A stretch of DNA of 64,000 nucleotides from Palleronia abyssalis (GTDB lineage: Bacteria > Pseudomonadota > Alphaproteobacteria > Rhodobacterales > Rhodobacteraceae). Made by a program: the position numbers and the translations under genes. The notes beneath the pieces were generated by a model. The model was not told where the DNA came from. It saw only the letters and a list, made by a program, of their open reading frames with translations, and did no database searches. Location: positions 62,001 to 126,000 of the forward strand of contig NZ_ONZF01000004.1 in NCBI RefSeq assembly GCF_900302445.1. The letters run 5' to 3'. Shown in pieces: positions 1-8,815 of the stretch. Position 1 is the first letter of the stretch. Each line of letters opens with the position of its first letter.

Positions 1-950
1 GCGCGCTTCTGCTGGCCCACGACACCGATCCCTTTAACAAGTGGGAGGCAGGGCGCGCCCTGGCCCGGACCGCCCTCGTGGACATGATCGTGCAATCCGG
101 TGCGCCGGATCGGCATTTCGTCGACGCCCTCGGCCCCGTCATCTCGGACAACGCGCAGGATCCGGCGTTCCGCGCATTGGCTCTCGCCCTGCCGTCCGAC
201 GACGATCTGGCCCAGGCGCTGACCGACAGCAACGCAACGCCCGACCCCGACGCCATCGACGCGGCCCGAACAAGGATGCAGACCGCTGTTGCCACGGCGC
301 ATGAAGGCGCGCTGGACGCAGTCTATGACGCCATGAAGGTGAGCGGCCCCTACAACCCCGATGCCACGGATGCCGGACGCCGCGCCCTGCGAAACGCCGC
401 ATTGTCGCTGCTGACCCATGTCGACGGCGGCGACCGGGCCCGCGCGCAGTTCGCGGCCGCCGACAACATGACCGATTGCCTTGCGGCCCTGTCCGCCCTC
501 ATCCGCACGGGCCAGGCCGAGACCGAGCTGCAGGCGTTCCACGACCGTTGGCAGAACGACCGGCTGGTCATGGACAAGTGGTTCGCCCTTCAGATCGCGG
601 GCGCCCCGGGCGAGACGGGCCTTGCCGTCGCCCAACGCCTGGTCGAACACCCGGCCTTCGACTGGAAAAACCCGAACCGGTTCCGGTCGGTCATCGGGGC
701 GCTGGGGATGAACCACGCCAGCTTCCACGCCCGATCCGGTGGGGGCTACGCGCTTGTGGCCGATTGGCTGATCCGCCTCGACCCGTTGAACCCGCAAACC
801 ACGGCGCGGATGACGACGTTGTTCGAAACCTGGCATCGCTACGACGTAGATCGGCAGGATCAGGCCAAAGCGGCCCTGCGCCGGATTCAGTCGACCGAAG
901 GCTTGTCGCGCGACACCTCAGAGATGGTCAGCCGTATCCTGGGGGAATGA
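1..950 (+). CDS. pepN: Aminopeptidase N, C-terminal part (5' end outside window)
   Basis: The reading frame is already open at the left edge (codons start at base 3) and ends at the TGA at 948-950, so only the last 316 or so residues are present. This part matches the helical C-terminal domain of M1 aminopeptidase N of the alphaproteobacterial/E. coli type: the opening ALLLAHDTDPFNKWEAGR stretch and the closing segment NPNRFRSVIGALGMNHASFH are typical. The zinc-binding HExxH catalytic part lies upstream and cannot be checked. The enzyme is a cytoplasmic metallo-aminopeptidase that trims N-terminal residues from peptides. Identification rests on family memory of these conserved segments. Confidence 0.9.
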   Translation, partial: ALLLAHDTDPFNKWEAGRALARTALVDMIVQSGAPDRHFVDALGPVISDNAQDPAFRALALALPSDDDLAQALTDSNATPDPDAIDAARTRMQTAVATAHEGALDAVYDAMKVSGPYNPDATDAGRRALRNAALSLLTHVDGGDRARAQFAAADNMTDCLAALSALIRTGQAETELQAFHDRWQNDRLVMDKWFALQIAGAPGETGLAVAQRLVEHPAFDWKNPNRFRSVIGALGMNHASFHARSGGGYALVADWLIRLDPLNPQTTARMTTLFETWHRYDVDRQDQAKAALRRIQSTEGLSRDTSEMVSRILGE

Positions 951-1045
951 AGGATCGGCCCTGCGCGCCGCTGCCGCAGTCCGGGAACGAAGTGCAGGTC
1001 CATCCGTTTTGGTGGCAAGTGTAACGAATGAATACGGAGTACATC

Positions 1046-1600
1046 ATGGCCAATATCGCCAACACCCGCATCGTCATCGTCGCCACCGACGGCTTCGAGC
1101 AGGTCGAGCTGACCGAGCCGCAGAAACAACTGGCCGATGCCGGCGCCGCCGTTCACATCGCCACGCCCGATGGCAGCGACATCAAGGGCTGGGACAAGGA
1201 TCACTGGGGCGACACGACCACCGCCGATATGAAGATCGAGGATATCGACGTCGCAGCCTATGACGCGATGGTTCTACCCGGTGGACAGATCAACCCCGAT
1301 GTCCTGCGCGCGAAGGCTGACGTGGTCCAGAAAATCAAGGACTTCGCCGCCACCGGCAAGCCGCTGGCTGCCATTTGCCACGCGCCTTGGCTTCTGATCG
1401 AGGCCGATCTGGTCCGCGGCAAGCGTCTGACCAGCTTCACCTCGATTCGCACCGACCTCAAGAATGCCGGTGCCGACGCCGTGGACGAACAGGTCGCGAC
1501 CGACGGCAACCTGATCACCAGCCGCAATCCCGGCGACCTCGACGCCTTCTGCGCGGCGATCACCGAGGCCGTTGCAAACAACGCCGGTAAGGCCGCGTGA
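1046..1600 (+). CDS. DJ-1/PfpI family protein (class I glutamine amidotransferase-like)
   Basis: A 184-residue protein with the DJ-1/PfpI fold signature: an early Glu in DGFEQVEL, the LPGG turn, and the nucleophile elbow AAICHAPWLL with the reactive Cys followed by His. The family includes stress-linked deglycases/glyoxalases and so-called intracellular proteases such as YhbO/PfpI. A general carbonyl-stress or protein-quality role is inferred, and the exact reaction cannot be read from sequence. The ATG at 1046 is preferred over the in-frame ATG at 1028 because GGAG at 1036-1039 lies 6 nt before it. The gene stands alone between pepN and an acyltransferase gene. Confidence 0.88.
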   Translation: MANIANTRIVIVATDGFEQVELTEPQKQLADAGAAVHIATPDGSDIKGWDKDHWGDTTTADMKIEDIDVAAYDAMVLPGGQINPDVLRAKADVVQKIKDFAATGKPLAAICHAPWLLIEADLVRGKRLTSFTSIRTDLKNAGADAVDEQVATDGNLITSRNPGDLDAFCAAITEAVANNAGKAA

Positions 1601-1702
1601 GCGTGACCTCCCTGCCGGGGGACGGCAAGTTCCCCCGGCGCTTCCTTGCCTTCGGCATCTGTCCGCGCCAGATATCAGGGAAACTGCAGCGGATGGACCG
1701 CC

Positions 1703-2572
1703 ATGGGCATCAGAAACCGAATTGACGAACAGATCGTCGAACGCGCCGCATGGCTCGAACGCCCGAACCCCGCCGTAAGGGGCGTCCGGGCGGCTCTGAA
1801 CCGCGTCCTCAGCTATGACCGGACCCTCGACCTCGCCGAGGAAATGGAGGATTGGTCCGGCCCCGACATCATGAACCGCATGGGCAAGATGCTGGCCCAG
1901 GACGTCGAAATCTCGGGCCTTGACCGGATTCCGCGACAGGGCGGCGCGCTGATCGTCTGCAACCACCCCACCGGAATCGCCGACGGCATCATTTTGTGGC
2001 ACCTTCTGTCCCCGCTGCGTCCGGACCTGTTCTTCTATGCCAATTCCGACATGCTACGGGTTGTCCCGCAGCTTGATTGCATGATCGCACCCGTTGAATG
2101 GCGCGAAGACAAGCGGAACCATTCGAAAACGCGCGAGACGATGGCTTATACCCGTCAAGCCATGTCGGACGGGCGTCTGGGGATCATTTTCCCGTCGGGC
2201 CGTCTTGCGAAACGCCGCGGCCTGCGCCTGGTCGAACGTCCATGGATGACCTCGGCCGCGATGATCGCGCGCAAGTTCGACGTGCCGATCATCCCGATGA
2301 ACATCCGGTCCCGCAACTCGGTGCTGTTCTACCTGTTCGACCTGATCCACCCGTCCCTGCGCGACATCACGCTGTTCTACGAAACGCTGAACAAGACCCG
2401 GCAACCCTTTAGGATCGGCGTGGGCGAGCCGATCTCGCCCAAGGCCCTGCCCAAGGACGCGGACTCAGCCATCGCCGAGATGCGGCGCGCCACGCTGGCC
2501 CTCGGCGGTCGCCACGCGCCCGAGGTGTCATTGGTCGCGACCACGCGGCGGCCCAGCTGGGCCGTGCGCTGA
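1703..2572 (+). CDS. PlsC-like lysophospholipid/acyl-glycerol-phosphate acyltransferase
   Basis: A 289-residue acyltransferase of the PlsC superfamily, expected at the inner membrane face, transferring acyl chains to a lipid acceptor. The catalytic block reads CNHPTGIADG, with His and Asp separated by five residues instead of the usual four; the FPSGR block follows about 100 residues later (in place of the classical FPEGT) and a PIIPMNI block after that. The same variant motifs occur in a subfamily related to ornithine-lipid and haemolysin-type acyltransferases, so the acceptor is uncertain. The start at 1703 was chosen because the conserved sequence begins there; the frame is open to 1646. 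Its stop directly abuts the convergent ydcF-like stop. Confidence 0.8.
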   Translation: MGIRNRIDEQIVERAAWLERPNPAVRGVRAALNRVLSYDRTLDLAEEMEDWSGPDIMNRMGKMLAQDVEISGLDRIPRQGGALIVCNHPTGIADGIILWHLLSPLRPDLFFYANSDMLRVVPQLDCMIAPVEWREDKRNHSKTRETMAYTRQAMSDGRLGIIFPSGRLAKRRGLRLVERPWMTSAAMIARKFDVPIIPMNIRSRNSVLFYLFDLIHPSLRDITLFYETLNKTRQPFRIGVGEPISPKALPKDADSAIAEMRRATLALGGRHAPEVSLVATTRRPSWAVR

Positions 2573-3346
2573 TCAGCGGCCCAGCACCGCGTAGGCTGCC
2601 AGCCCCACATATTCCTTCAGCGCGACGGTCAGGCCGCCCAGGTTGTCCGCGAAGTTCCACTCAAGCCCCCGCGCGGGACCGCTGCGGTAATCCACCGGCC
2701 ACGGCACGATGTCGTCCCACCCGGCGCGCCGGAAACTCTTAAGGGCGCGCGGCATGTGAAACGCGGATGTGACCAGAACCCAGGTTCCGGCGCGTTCGCC
2801 CGCCAGCAGGTCCGTGGTGTTGCGTGCATTCTCCGACGTATTCCGCGACATGCGCTCCACCGTCAGCCGCGCCTGATCCAAACCCTGACCCGCAAAGAAA
2901 CTTTCCGCGATGTCGCGCTGAACCGTCCCGTCATTTCGCAGATCCATCAGCGCGCCGCTTCCGCCCGAGACGACCACCCGTGCATCCGGAAACCGGCGGG
3001 TCAGCGCCATCGCCTCGACGAACCGCTCGGCACCGCCGGCCAATTGTGGCGACCCCCAGACCGTCGAAGCGCCGGCATCCTCGCCCCCGCCCAGCACCAC
3101 GATGCCATCCAGCCCATCGATATCAGGCGCGCGCGGATGACGCCCCTCCAGCGGCGCGATCACCCAATCGTCCACAGGCAGCATCCCGACCCCCAGAACG
3201 AAGGCCAGAGCGCCAGCCAAGCACCACCGCACGACACCAAGACGGCGGAAGATGGCTCCCCAGAACGCCGCCGCGAGCAAGGCGATCAACCAGCTTTCGG
3301 GGCGCAGGACCAGCCAGACCAGCTTGCCGAGGATGAACCAGAGCAT
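2573..3346 (-). CDS. YdcF/SanA family protein (DUF218), membrane-anchored
   Basis: A 257-residue protein. The first 65 residues hold two hydrophobic segments (LVWLVLRPESWLIALLAAAF and a second one near VLGVGML), followed by a DUF218 domain with the signature DGIVVLGGGEDA, a VVVSGGSG turn and a late WVLVTSAFHMPRA block. The DUF218 family includes SanA, linked to envelope barrier function, and YdcF, which binds SAM; no reaction is firmly assigned. The start at 3346 places the first residues at MLWFILGK. The longer frame to 3412 would run into the transglycosylase gene that ends at 3360, 14 nt upstream, so the two genes are probably co-transcribed. Confidence 0.82.
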   Translation of the reverse strand: MLWFILGKLVWLVLRPESWLIALLAAAFWGAIFRRLGVVRWCLAGALAFVLGVGMLPVDDWVIAPLEGRHPRAPDIDGLDGIVVLGGGEDAGASTVWGSPQLAGGAERFVEAMALTRRFPDARVVVSGGSGALMDLRNDGTVQRDIAESFFAGQGLDQARLTVERMSRNTSENARNTTDLLAGERAGTWVLVTSAFHMPRALKSFRRAGWDDIVPWPVDYRSGPARGLEWNFADNLGGLTVALKEYVGLAAYAVLGR

Positions 3347-3359
3347 GTCCAAAACCCGG

Positions 3360-4118
3360 TCACTCCGCGTCGGCGGCGTCCGAGACCGGCGACAGCGACG
3401 AGGCCGGCGCACGCTGCTCCCGCAATGCCCGCGACGGGCGCGGCAATGGCTCGATCTGCGGGCGATAGGGTCCCATCACCAACGCATCAGGCGCGGGCCG
3501 TGCCTGCGGGCGGGGGCTGACCGAGATCTGGCAGTAATCCTGCGCCCGCAACCAGCGGCGCATGTCCCGCCGCTTCGCGTCCGAGCGCATCGGACCCCAA
3601 TCCGCCGCCACACCGGACCAGCGTGGAGTGCGCGCATGGATCACCCCGTCGCGCGGCACCGTGCGCGCCAGGATGCGTATCCCGCACGACAAGTTGGCCG
3701 CACCGTCCTGCAGCGCGGCCCCGGATCGCGCGTCGCAGCCGTAAAGGCGCGCGGTGGATGGCAGGATCTGCAAAAGACCGTACCACAGCCCACCGCCGCC
3801 CACCGCCTCGGGCCGCCACGTGCTCTCATGTTTGGCGAGTGCCGACAATAAACCGACCCAGAACGCGCGGCGATCGACCTCGCTGGCCCGCGTATATCCC
3901 GGACACCACCGATTGATGTCGCGCGGCGTATGGTCGACCAAGCGGCGTCCGTGGGATTTCAGGGCCCGGATCGACGCCCTGCTCCAAGTCTTCGACTCCG
4001 GCCGGAAGTCCCACCGTGTCACCGGAATGGGGTCGGCAACCGGGCGCGGTTTCGGCCGAACAGACGCCTCTGCCGGAAGGGCCAGGAACAAGGGAAGCAT
4101 CAGGACCAGAATTCGCAT
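3360..4118 (-). CDS. Lytic transglycosylase, SLT domain (exported)
   Basis: A 252-residue protein with an N-terminal signal peptide (MRILVLMLPLFLALPAEA). The central SLT-type domain has the putative catalytic Glu in [10 protein letters not shown] and the following GGGGLWYGLLQI motif, which matches the GLxQI block of soluble lytic transglycosylases. It should cleave peptidoglycan in the periplasm, giving 1,6-anhydromuropeptides. A Pro/Arg-rich tail of about 60 residues lies after the domain. It is a clear paralogue of the next gene upstream (4258-4836), sharing the [22 protein letters not shown] and YGC blocks, so a tandem duplication is likely. Confidence 0.85.
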   Translation of the reverse strand: MRILVLMLPLFLALPAEASVRPKPRPVADPIPVTRWDFRPESKTWSRASIRALKSHGRRLVDHTPRDINRWCPGYTRASEVDRRAFWVGLLSALAKHESTWRPEAVGGGGLWYGLLQILPSTARLYGCDARSGAALQDGAANLSCGIRILARTVPRDGVIHARTPRWSGVAADWGPMRSDAKRRDMRRWLRAQDYCQISVSPRPQARPAPDALVMGPYRPQIEPLPRPSRALREQRAPASSLSPVSDAADAE

Positions 4119-4257
4119 TCATCCCCGATACGCCAGCCGACCCCCTCAAGGCAACGACGATCACGCCCGCGTGAGTCGTAGTGACCCAACCGCGCACCCT
4201 ATCACCCTTGGCTAAATACCCGCCCCGCAGGGCCGGATCCGCAAATGCACCGCGATC

Positions 4258-4836
4258 TCAGCCGCGTGTGGCCGAGCAATAGGGCTGTGCGCGCGTCCAC
4301 GCCGCCATCTCGGCCCGCTTAGACGCGGAATGGAACGGCCCCCAATCGCGCATGCCACGATTGACCGTGCCGCGCTTGGTCACCTGCCGGGCCGCGATCC
4401 GCACGCCGCAGCGCAGGTTCGCCACCGGGTTCTTCAGGGCACTGCCGGACGTGGCCTCGCAGCCATAGGCCCGCGCGGTCGCCGGGGCGATCTGCACCAG
4501 GCCGAACCAGGATCCGCCACCGCCCACGGCATCGGGGCGCCACGTACTTTCGTGCTTGGCCAACGCCGAGAACAGGCCGGCCCAGAACGCAGCACGCTCT
4601 TCCGCGGTGCGGTTGGGGTAGTCAGGGCACCACTCGGTGATGTCCGCGGGGATCATCGACGGAAGGGCCTGCCCGTGCGTTTCCAGCGCGCTCATCGTGC
4701 CTTCCGTCCAGGTGTCGGCATCGGGCCGGAAATCCCATCGCATGACGGGGGGCGCTGTCGGCGCTTCGGGCTGCGGCGTGGCGGTGACGCAGGCCGAAAG
4801 GCCGAGAAGGGAGAGGGCAAGAAGCAGGCGGCGCAT
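4258..4836 (-). CDS. Lytic transglycosylase lipoprotein, paralogue of the adjacent gene
   Basis: A 192-residue protein starting with a type II signal peptide. The lipobox LSAC (cleavage before Cys16) implies anchoring to a membrane in the periplasm. The mature part repeats the architecture of the neighbour at 3360-4118: [10 protein letters not shown], the catalytic-Glu block [22 protein letters not shown], and two Cys in YGC and LRCGV. It lacks the Pro-rich tail of the neighbour. The role is inferred as peptidoglycan cleavage during growth or envelope assembly. It is divergent from gatB, with 164 nt between them that must carry both promoters. Confidence 0.85.
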   Translation of the reverse strand: MRRLLLALSLLGLSACVTATPQPEAPTAPPVMRWDFRPDADTWTEGTMSALETHGQALPSMIPADITEWCPDYPNRTAEERAAFWAGLFSALAKHESTWRPDAVGGGGSWFGLVQIAPATARAYGCEATSGSALKNPVANLRCGVRIAARQVTKRGTVNRGMRDWGPFHSASKRAEMAAWTRAQPYCSATRG

Positions 4837-5000
4837 GGGGTCCTCGGGTACGTGGCACCGGTCATCGCAGCGACCGGCGCGGTCCGACTAGCGCGATTCG
4901 CCCCGGCTTGGCCAGTTTACGCCCCCCGCGCTTCGGCGGCGTTGCGCTCAAATCCGGCCGGATATACAGGATGCCCACCTGCCTGAGAGGAGTTCCGCCG

Positions 5001-6515
5001 ATGCTCGACCTGATATACGAGGCCCCCGCCCCCAAGGTGATCCAGGGCGCCAAGGACGATTGGGAACTGGTGATCGGCCTCGAAGTGCACGCCCAGGTCG
5101 CCAGCCGCGCCAAGCTGTTCTCCGGCGCCTCGACCGAGTTCGGGGCCGAGCCCAATTCGAACGTCGCCTTCGTGGACGCAGGCATGCCCGGCATGCTGCC
5201 CGTCATCAACGAGGGCTGCGTCGCGCTGGCGGTAAAGACCGGGCTGGGCCTGAAAGCCGCGATCAACCTGGCGTCGGCCTTCGACCGCAAGAACTACTTC
5301 TATCCCGACCAGCCCGCCGGCTATCAGATCAGCCAGCTTTACCACCCCATCGTGGGCGAGGGCGAAGTGATCGTGGACATGGCCCCCGGCATCGCGCGGC
5401 GCGTGCGGATCGAACGTATTCACCTGGAACAGGACGCGGGCAAGTCGATCCACGACATGGACCCGCAGATGTCCTTCGTCGACCTCAACCGCGCCGGAGT
5501 GGCGCTGATGGAGATCGTCTCCCGCCCCGACATCCGTGGGCCAGAAGAGGCGGCCGCCTATATCCTGAAGCTGCGCCAGATCATGCGTTACCTGGGCACC
5601 TGCAACGGCGATATGCAGAACGGCAACCTGCGCGCCGACGTGAACGTCAGCGTCTGCCGCCCCGGCGCGTACGAGAAATACCAGGAGACCGGCGATTTCA
5701 GCCACTTGGGCACGCGGTGCGAGATCAAGAACATGAACTCCACCCGCTTTATCCAGCAGGCCATCGAGGTCGAGGCGCGTCGCCAGATCGCCATCATCGA
5801 GGATGGCGGCGAGGTCGTGCAGGAAACCCGCCTGTTCGACGTCGACAAGGGTGAGACGCGGTCCATGCGGTCCAAGGAAGAGGCGCACGATTACCGCTAT
5901 TTCCCCGATCCCGACCTGCTGCCCCTGGAGATCGAGCAAGGCTGGGTCGACGACATCGCCGCCACCCTGCCCGAACTGCCGGACGAGAAGAAGGCCCGTT
6001 TTGTCACCGAATACGGGATGACCGAATACGACGCGGGCGTGCTGACCGCCGAGGTCGAGAACGCCGCCTTCTTCGAACGCGTGGCCCAGGTTTCGGGCGA
6101 CGGCAAGACCAGCGCGAACTGGGTCATCAACGAGCTGTTCGGCCGCCTGAAGAAGGAGGACCACAGCATCTCGGAAAGCCCCGTCTCGGCCGAGCAGTTG
6201 GGCAAGATCGTCGCTCTGATCAAGGCGGGCGACATCTCGGGCAAGATCGCCAAGGACCTGTTCGAGATCGTCTATACCGAGGGCGGCGATCCAGCGGTGA
6301 TCGTCGACGATCGCGGCATGAAGCAGGTGACCGACACCCGTGCGATCGAGGCCGCGGTCGACGAGGTCATCGCAGCCAACCCCGCACAGGTCGAAAAGGC
6401 CAAGGCCAATCCGAAGCTTGCCGGGTGGTTCGTCGGTCAGGTGATGAAGGCGACAGGCGGCAAGGCCAACCCGGCGGCGGTCAACCAGATCGTCCAGCAA
6501 AAACTGGGGCTTTGA
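5001..6515 (+). CDS. gatB: Aspartyl/glutamyl-tRNA(Asn/Gln) amidotransferase subunit B
   Basis: A 504-residue protein, the usual GatB length. The N-terminal catalytic cradle begins [12 protein letters not shown] and has the family signatures NKxNYFYPD-like ([17 protein letters not shown]) and [13 protein letters not shown]; the C-terminal helical and YqeY/tail domain runs to the end. In the GatCAB complex it forms Asn-tRNA and Gln-tRNA by phosphorylating and amidating mischarged Asp- or Glu-tRNA. The ATG at 5001 is preceded by GAGAGGAG; the longer open frame to 4908 has no homology. gatA and gatC are not next to it in this window. Confidence 0.97.
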   Translation: MLDLIYEAPAPKVIQGAKDDWELVIGLEVHAQVASRAKLFSGASTEFGAEPNSNVAFVDAGMPGMLPVINEGCVALAVKTGLGLKAAINLASAFDRKNYFYPDQPAGYQISQLYHPIVGEGEVIVDMAPGIARRVRIERIHLEQDAGKSIHDMDPQMSFVDLNRAGVALMEIVSRPDIRGPEEAAAYILKLRQIMRYLGTCNGDMQNGNLRADVNVSVCRPGAYEKYQETGDFSHLGTRCEIKNMNSTRFIQQAIEVEARRQIAIIEDGGEVVQETRLFDVDKGETRSMRSKEEAHDYRYFPDPDLLPLEIEQGWVDDIAATLPELPDEKKARFVTEYGMTEYDAGVLTAEVENAAFFERVAQVSGDGKTSANWVINELFGRLKKEDHSISESPVSAEQLGKIVALIKAGDISGKIAKDLFEIVYTEGGDPAVIVDDRGMKQVTDTRAIEAAVDEVIAANPAQVEKAKANPKLAGWFVGQVMKATGGKANPAAVNQIVQQKLGL

Positions 6516-6540
6516 CGGGGGCCGCATTCGCGCCCCCCGT
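6515..6540. terminator. GC-rich hairpin between convergent genes
   Basis: ACGGGGG at 6515-6521 pairs with CCCCCGT at 6534-6540. CGC/GCG pairs inside extend the stem across one mismatch to about 10 bp. No clear U-run follows on either side, so it is a plausible but weak bidirectional terminator separating gatB from the small lipoprotein gene that converges on it. Confidence 0.5.
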
Positions 6541-6554
6541 TCGATGCCACGGAG

Positions 6555-6713
6555 TTATTCGTTGTCGGGTCCGAGCTCGTTCTCGAAACCGTCAGTCGGC
6601 TCGGCGATATCATCGCCCAGTCCGGCCTGGGGGCTCGGGTCTGTGGGAAGCCCGCCCGAGCTTTGGCACGCCGCTAGTCCGAAAAGGGCTACGAAGATTG
6701 CAACGGCACGCAT
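6555..6713 (-). CDS. Small predicted lipoprotein (52 aa)
   Basis: A short gene read on the reverse strand from ATG at 6713 to TAA at 6555. It opens with a hydrophobic signal (MRAVAIFVALFGLAAC) whose lipobox LAAC puts the lipidated Cys at position 16. The mature 36 residues are Gly/Asp/Glu-rich and acidic. Directly upstream on that strand lies AGAAAGGA, well spaced from the ATG, which supports translation. No known domain. Small lipoproteins of this type are common in the group; the function is unknown. It converges on gatB. Confidence 0.65.
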   Translation of the reverse strand: MRAVAIFVALFGLAACQSSGGLPTDPSPQAGLGDDIAEPTDGFENELGPDNE

Positions 6714-6853
6714 GGGGTATCCTTTCTAATGACAACCCCTGAAACGTATCAGCGGGCTTTGTAGTTTCGCGGGTCGAGAGAATGTCGCAGCCAGCTTGCC
6801 ACGTCCCCGGGGCTTGGCCTACATCACGGCGCGATTGGCACAAGGAAAGCCGC

Positions 6854-7330
6854 ATGTCCTATTACGAATACCGCGTCGTTCCCGCGCCCAAGACGCTGCC
6901 CAAGGTAAAAGGCGAAAAGCGCCCCGAGGGGCGGTTCGCGTTCTCGATGGCCGAAGCCCTGAATGCCGAAGGCCGCGAGGGGTGGGAATTCCAGCGCAGC
7001 GAAACGATCGAGACCGAAGTCCGACAGGGCTTTCTGTCCAAGCGCACGCGTACGGTCCTGACCGTTCTGGTCTTTCGCCGCTGGGTCGAGACGGTGGACC
7101 AGTCGGATCCTGCCGCACCGCCCGCATGGTCCGCGCCCCCGCCGCAGGAGGAGGTCGCGCCAGTGACGCGCGTCCCCGAGCCTGAGGCGGACCGCCCCTA
7201 TCCCTCGCCCGAACAAATAGAAAGGGGCACGACCGACCCCGCCCCGGACGAGGAAAGGCCGGTCTTCTCGGCCCGGCGTACCGAGACGGGGCGCGACATC
7301 CCGCCCCTGACCGGTCCCTCGCGCGACTGA
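6854..7330 (+). CDS. DUF4177 domain protein (158 aa)
   Basis: The first 75 residues form a DUF4177-type module (MSYYEYRVVPAPKTLPKVKG, later EGWEFQRSETIE and TVLVFRR): a short beta-rich domain ending in a hydrophobic strand. The rest is a Pro/Glu/Arg-rich, probably disordered tail. The ATG at 6854 follows AAGGAAAG with good spacing; the open frame extends upstream to 6782 but without similarity. The function of the domain is not known. The gene ends 2 nt from the bolA stop, on the opposite strand. Confidence 0.75.
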   Translation: MSYYEYRVVPAPKTLPKVKGEKRPEGRFAFSMAEALNAEGREGWEFQRSETIETEVRQGFLSKRTRTVLTVLVFRRWVETVDQSDPAAPPAWSAPPPQEEVAPVTRVPEPEADRPYPSPEQIERGTTDPAPDEERPVFSARRTETGRDIPPLTGPSRD

Positions 7331-7332
7331 GC

Positions 7333-7587
7333 TTAGCCCGCGTCGATCGACAGGGCGTGAATCCGGCCGACCAGTTCGGGACCCAGTGCCTCGTGGATCG
7401 CCCTGTGACGCCCGATTCGCGACATATCCGCCAGATCGGCGGCGCGAATCCTTACGGCAAAGTGGCTTTGACCGCCTTCGGGCGCACCTGCATGGCCCGC
7501 ATGCAGGGCGGATTCGTCCTCAACCGCCAGTTCGGATGGGTCGAACCGATCCTGAAGGCGTGATTTGATCTCATCGGCAACGCGCAT
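7333..7587 (-). CDS. bolA: BolA family protein
   Basis: An 84-residue protein of the BolA family: MRVADEIKSRLQDRFDPSEL, then a His/Gly loop AGHAGAPEGGQSHFAVRI, and the C-terminal helix block RHRAIHEALGPEL with the conserved His. Proteins of this family bind [2Fe-2S] clusters together with monothiol glutaredoxins and affect iron homeostasis and morphology. The start at 7587 was chosen from homology; a much longer frame in this register is antisense to the J-domain gene. It is divergent from that gene with 75 nt between them. Confidence 0.92.
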   Translation of the reverse strand: MRVADEIKSRLQDRFDPSELAVEDESALHAGHAGAPEGGQSHFAVRIRAADLADMSRIGRHRAIHEALGPELVGRIHALSIDAG

Positions 7588-7662
7588 TAGACAACCTTTC
7601 CTCTTCATCTCTCGGGCGGAGTCTCTAAACTCTCGGCTCCGACCAGGACAAGGAGCAGTTCC

Positions 7663-8295
7663 ATGTCGAAAAGCGATCCCTTCGGGTTCGACATCCGCGT
7701 CTCTTCGGCCAAGAAGAAGAATCCGCGTGGCAAACGGGGCATGTCCGGCGCGTTCGAAACCTCGACCCGCGTCTGCGAGCATCCCGGCTGCGAGGAGAAG
7801 GGGGTCTACCGCGCCCCCCGCTCTCCGGACCATCTCGACGAGTATCTGTGGTTCTGCAAGGATCACGTGCGCGAATACAATCTGAAGTGGAACTTCTTCA
7901 ACGGCCAGACCGAGGAAGAATTCGCCGAACAGATCGACAAGGACAAGGTCTGGGGCCGCGGCACGAAGCCCTGGCGTTCGGACGAGCACAAGGCCTGGGC
8001 GCGGCTTGGCGTTGACGATCCGCATCAGGTGCTGGGCAACAACGCCACCCGCAATCCCGGCAAGTCGGAAACCGGCGGCACCACCCGGCGCCTGCCCCCG
8101 ACCGAACGCAAGGCGCTGGAGATCCTCGAAGCCAAGGATCACTGGACCAAGCCCGAGATCCGCAAGGCCTACAAGGCGCTGATCAAGGTGCTGCACCCCG
8201 ACATGAACGGCGGCGACCGCAGCCAGGAAGAACAGCTGGGCGAAGTCGTCTGGGCCTGGGACCAGATCAAGGACAGCCGCCACTTCACCTCTTGA
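7663..8295 (+). CDS. J-domain (DnaJ-like) protein with N-terminal Cys/His motif
   Basis: A 210-residue protein. Residues 1-90 carry a Lys-rich start and a probable metal site (RVCEHPGCEEKGVYRAP, then WFCKDH). The C-terminal 65 residues form a J domain: ALEILEAKDHWTKPEIRKAY, then the diagnostic HPD in KVLHPDMNGGDR. The HPD implies stimulation of an Hsp70 (DnaK) ATPase. From memory of related genomes, this gene usually sits between bolA and cobS. Here the bolA side is kept but cobS lies 53 kb away (61621). Start ATG at 7663 after AAGGAGCA. Confidence 0.88.
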   Translation: MSKSDPFGFDIRVSSAKKKNPRGKRGMSGAFETSTRVCEHPGCEEKGVYRAPRSPDHLDEYLWFCKDHVREYNLKWNFFNGQTEEEFAEQIDKDKVWGRGTKPWRSDEHKAWARLGVDDPHQVLGNNATRNPGKSETGGTTRRLPPTERKALEILEAKDHWTKPEIRKAYKALIKVLHPDMNGGDRSQEEQLGEVVWAWDQIKDSRHFTS

Positions 8296-8600
8296 AGCGG
8301 CGTTACGCGGAACGAACGGGAACGGGCGACCCGACCCCCACCCGTTCCATGCCATGGTCCGGCTGAGCGATCCCGGAACTCGCAGCGAAACGACCGCTGC
8401 GGGTCCTCCTTCCAATGTGTCAAGCTGCGCCTCGCGTCTTTCAGGGGGCAGCGCCGAGATGCCGATCCTGAGCGGATCAGATCAATCTGGCCGCCCACGA
8501 AGACCTGGGGAAACAATCGGAACGGCAGTTGACCTGCAATGCAGCATCGATGATGGCTGAGGAGCTTTCGATTTCAGAAGCGCCATTGCGAGAAACCTGA
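8296..8600. other. Intergenic stretch without a supported gene
   Basis: It holds a hairpin just after the J-domain gene (GGAACGGG at 8319-8326 pairing with CCCGTTCC at 8341-8348, 14-nt loop) that may end its transcript. The remaining 250 nt have only short or antisense frames with no recognisable protein. Confidence 0.5.
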
Positions 8601-8762
8601 ATGATGAGCCTCTCGAAGATGTTTCTGTGGCCAGGAACCAAGTTCTGCGAATATTTCTCGCTCGACCCACAAAGTGAGGCGGGCCTGATGCTGCGCTGGG
8701 TGGTCAACGCAATGTTCTACACTGCGATCGGCCTTATCGTTGTCTGGACCATCGCAGCATAA
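8601..8762 (+). CDS. Small membrane protein (53 aa)
   Basis: A short frame from ATG at 8601 (or 8604) to TAA at 8760-8762. The N-terminal half is amphipathic (KMFLWPGTKFCEYFSLDP); the C-terminal half is one clear transmembrane segment (WVVNAMFYTAIGLIVVWTIA). Codon use is less GC-rich than in neighbouring genes and only a weak ribosome site (GAGAAA) is visible. The WPG-KFC pattern resembles short conserved hypothetical proteins of Rhodobacterales as I recall them. The function is unknown. Confidence 0.5.
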   Translation: MMSLSKMFLWPGTKFCEYFSLDPQSEAGLMLRWVVNAMFYTAIGLIVVWTIAA

Positions 8763-8815
8763 CTCCATCGACGCGCTTGCCCCACGTCCCGCTTGTTTCT
8801 GTCAGTACACAGCCC

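Noticed and set aside
4917-6527. 536-codon open frame on the minus strand
   Set aside because: It lies exactly antisense to gatB. Long antisense frames are expected in GC-rich genes and the translation shows no family signature.
8480-8516. Glutaredoxin-like string FPQVFVGG on the minus strand after the J-domain gene
   Set aside because: Only about a dozen residues resemble the glutaredoxin TVPQIFI-type block; the flanking residues in that frame do not continue the family, and no CxxS active site is found.
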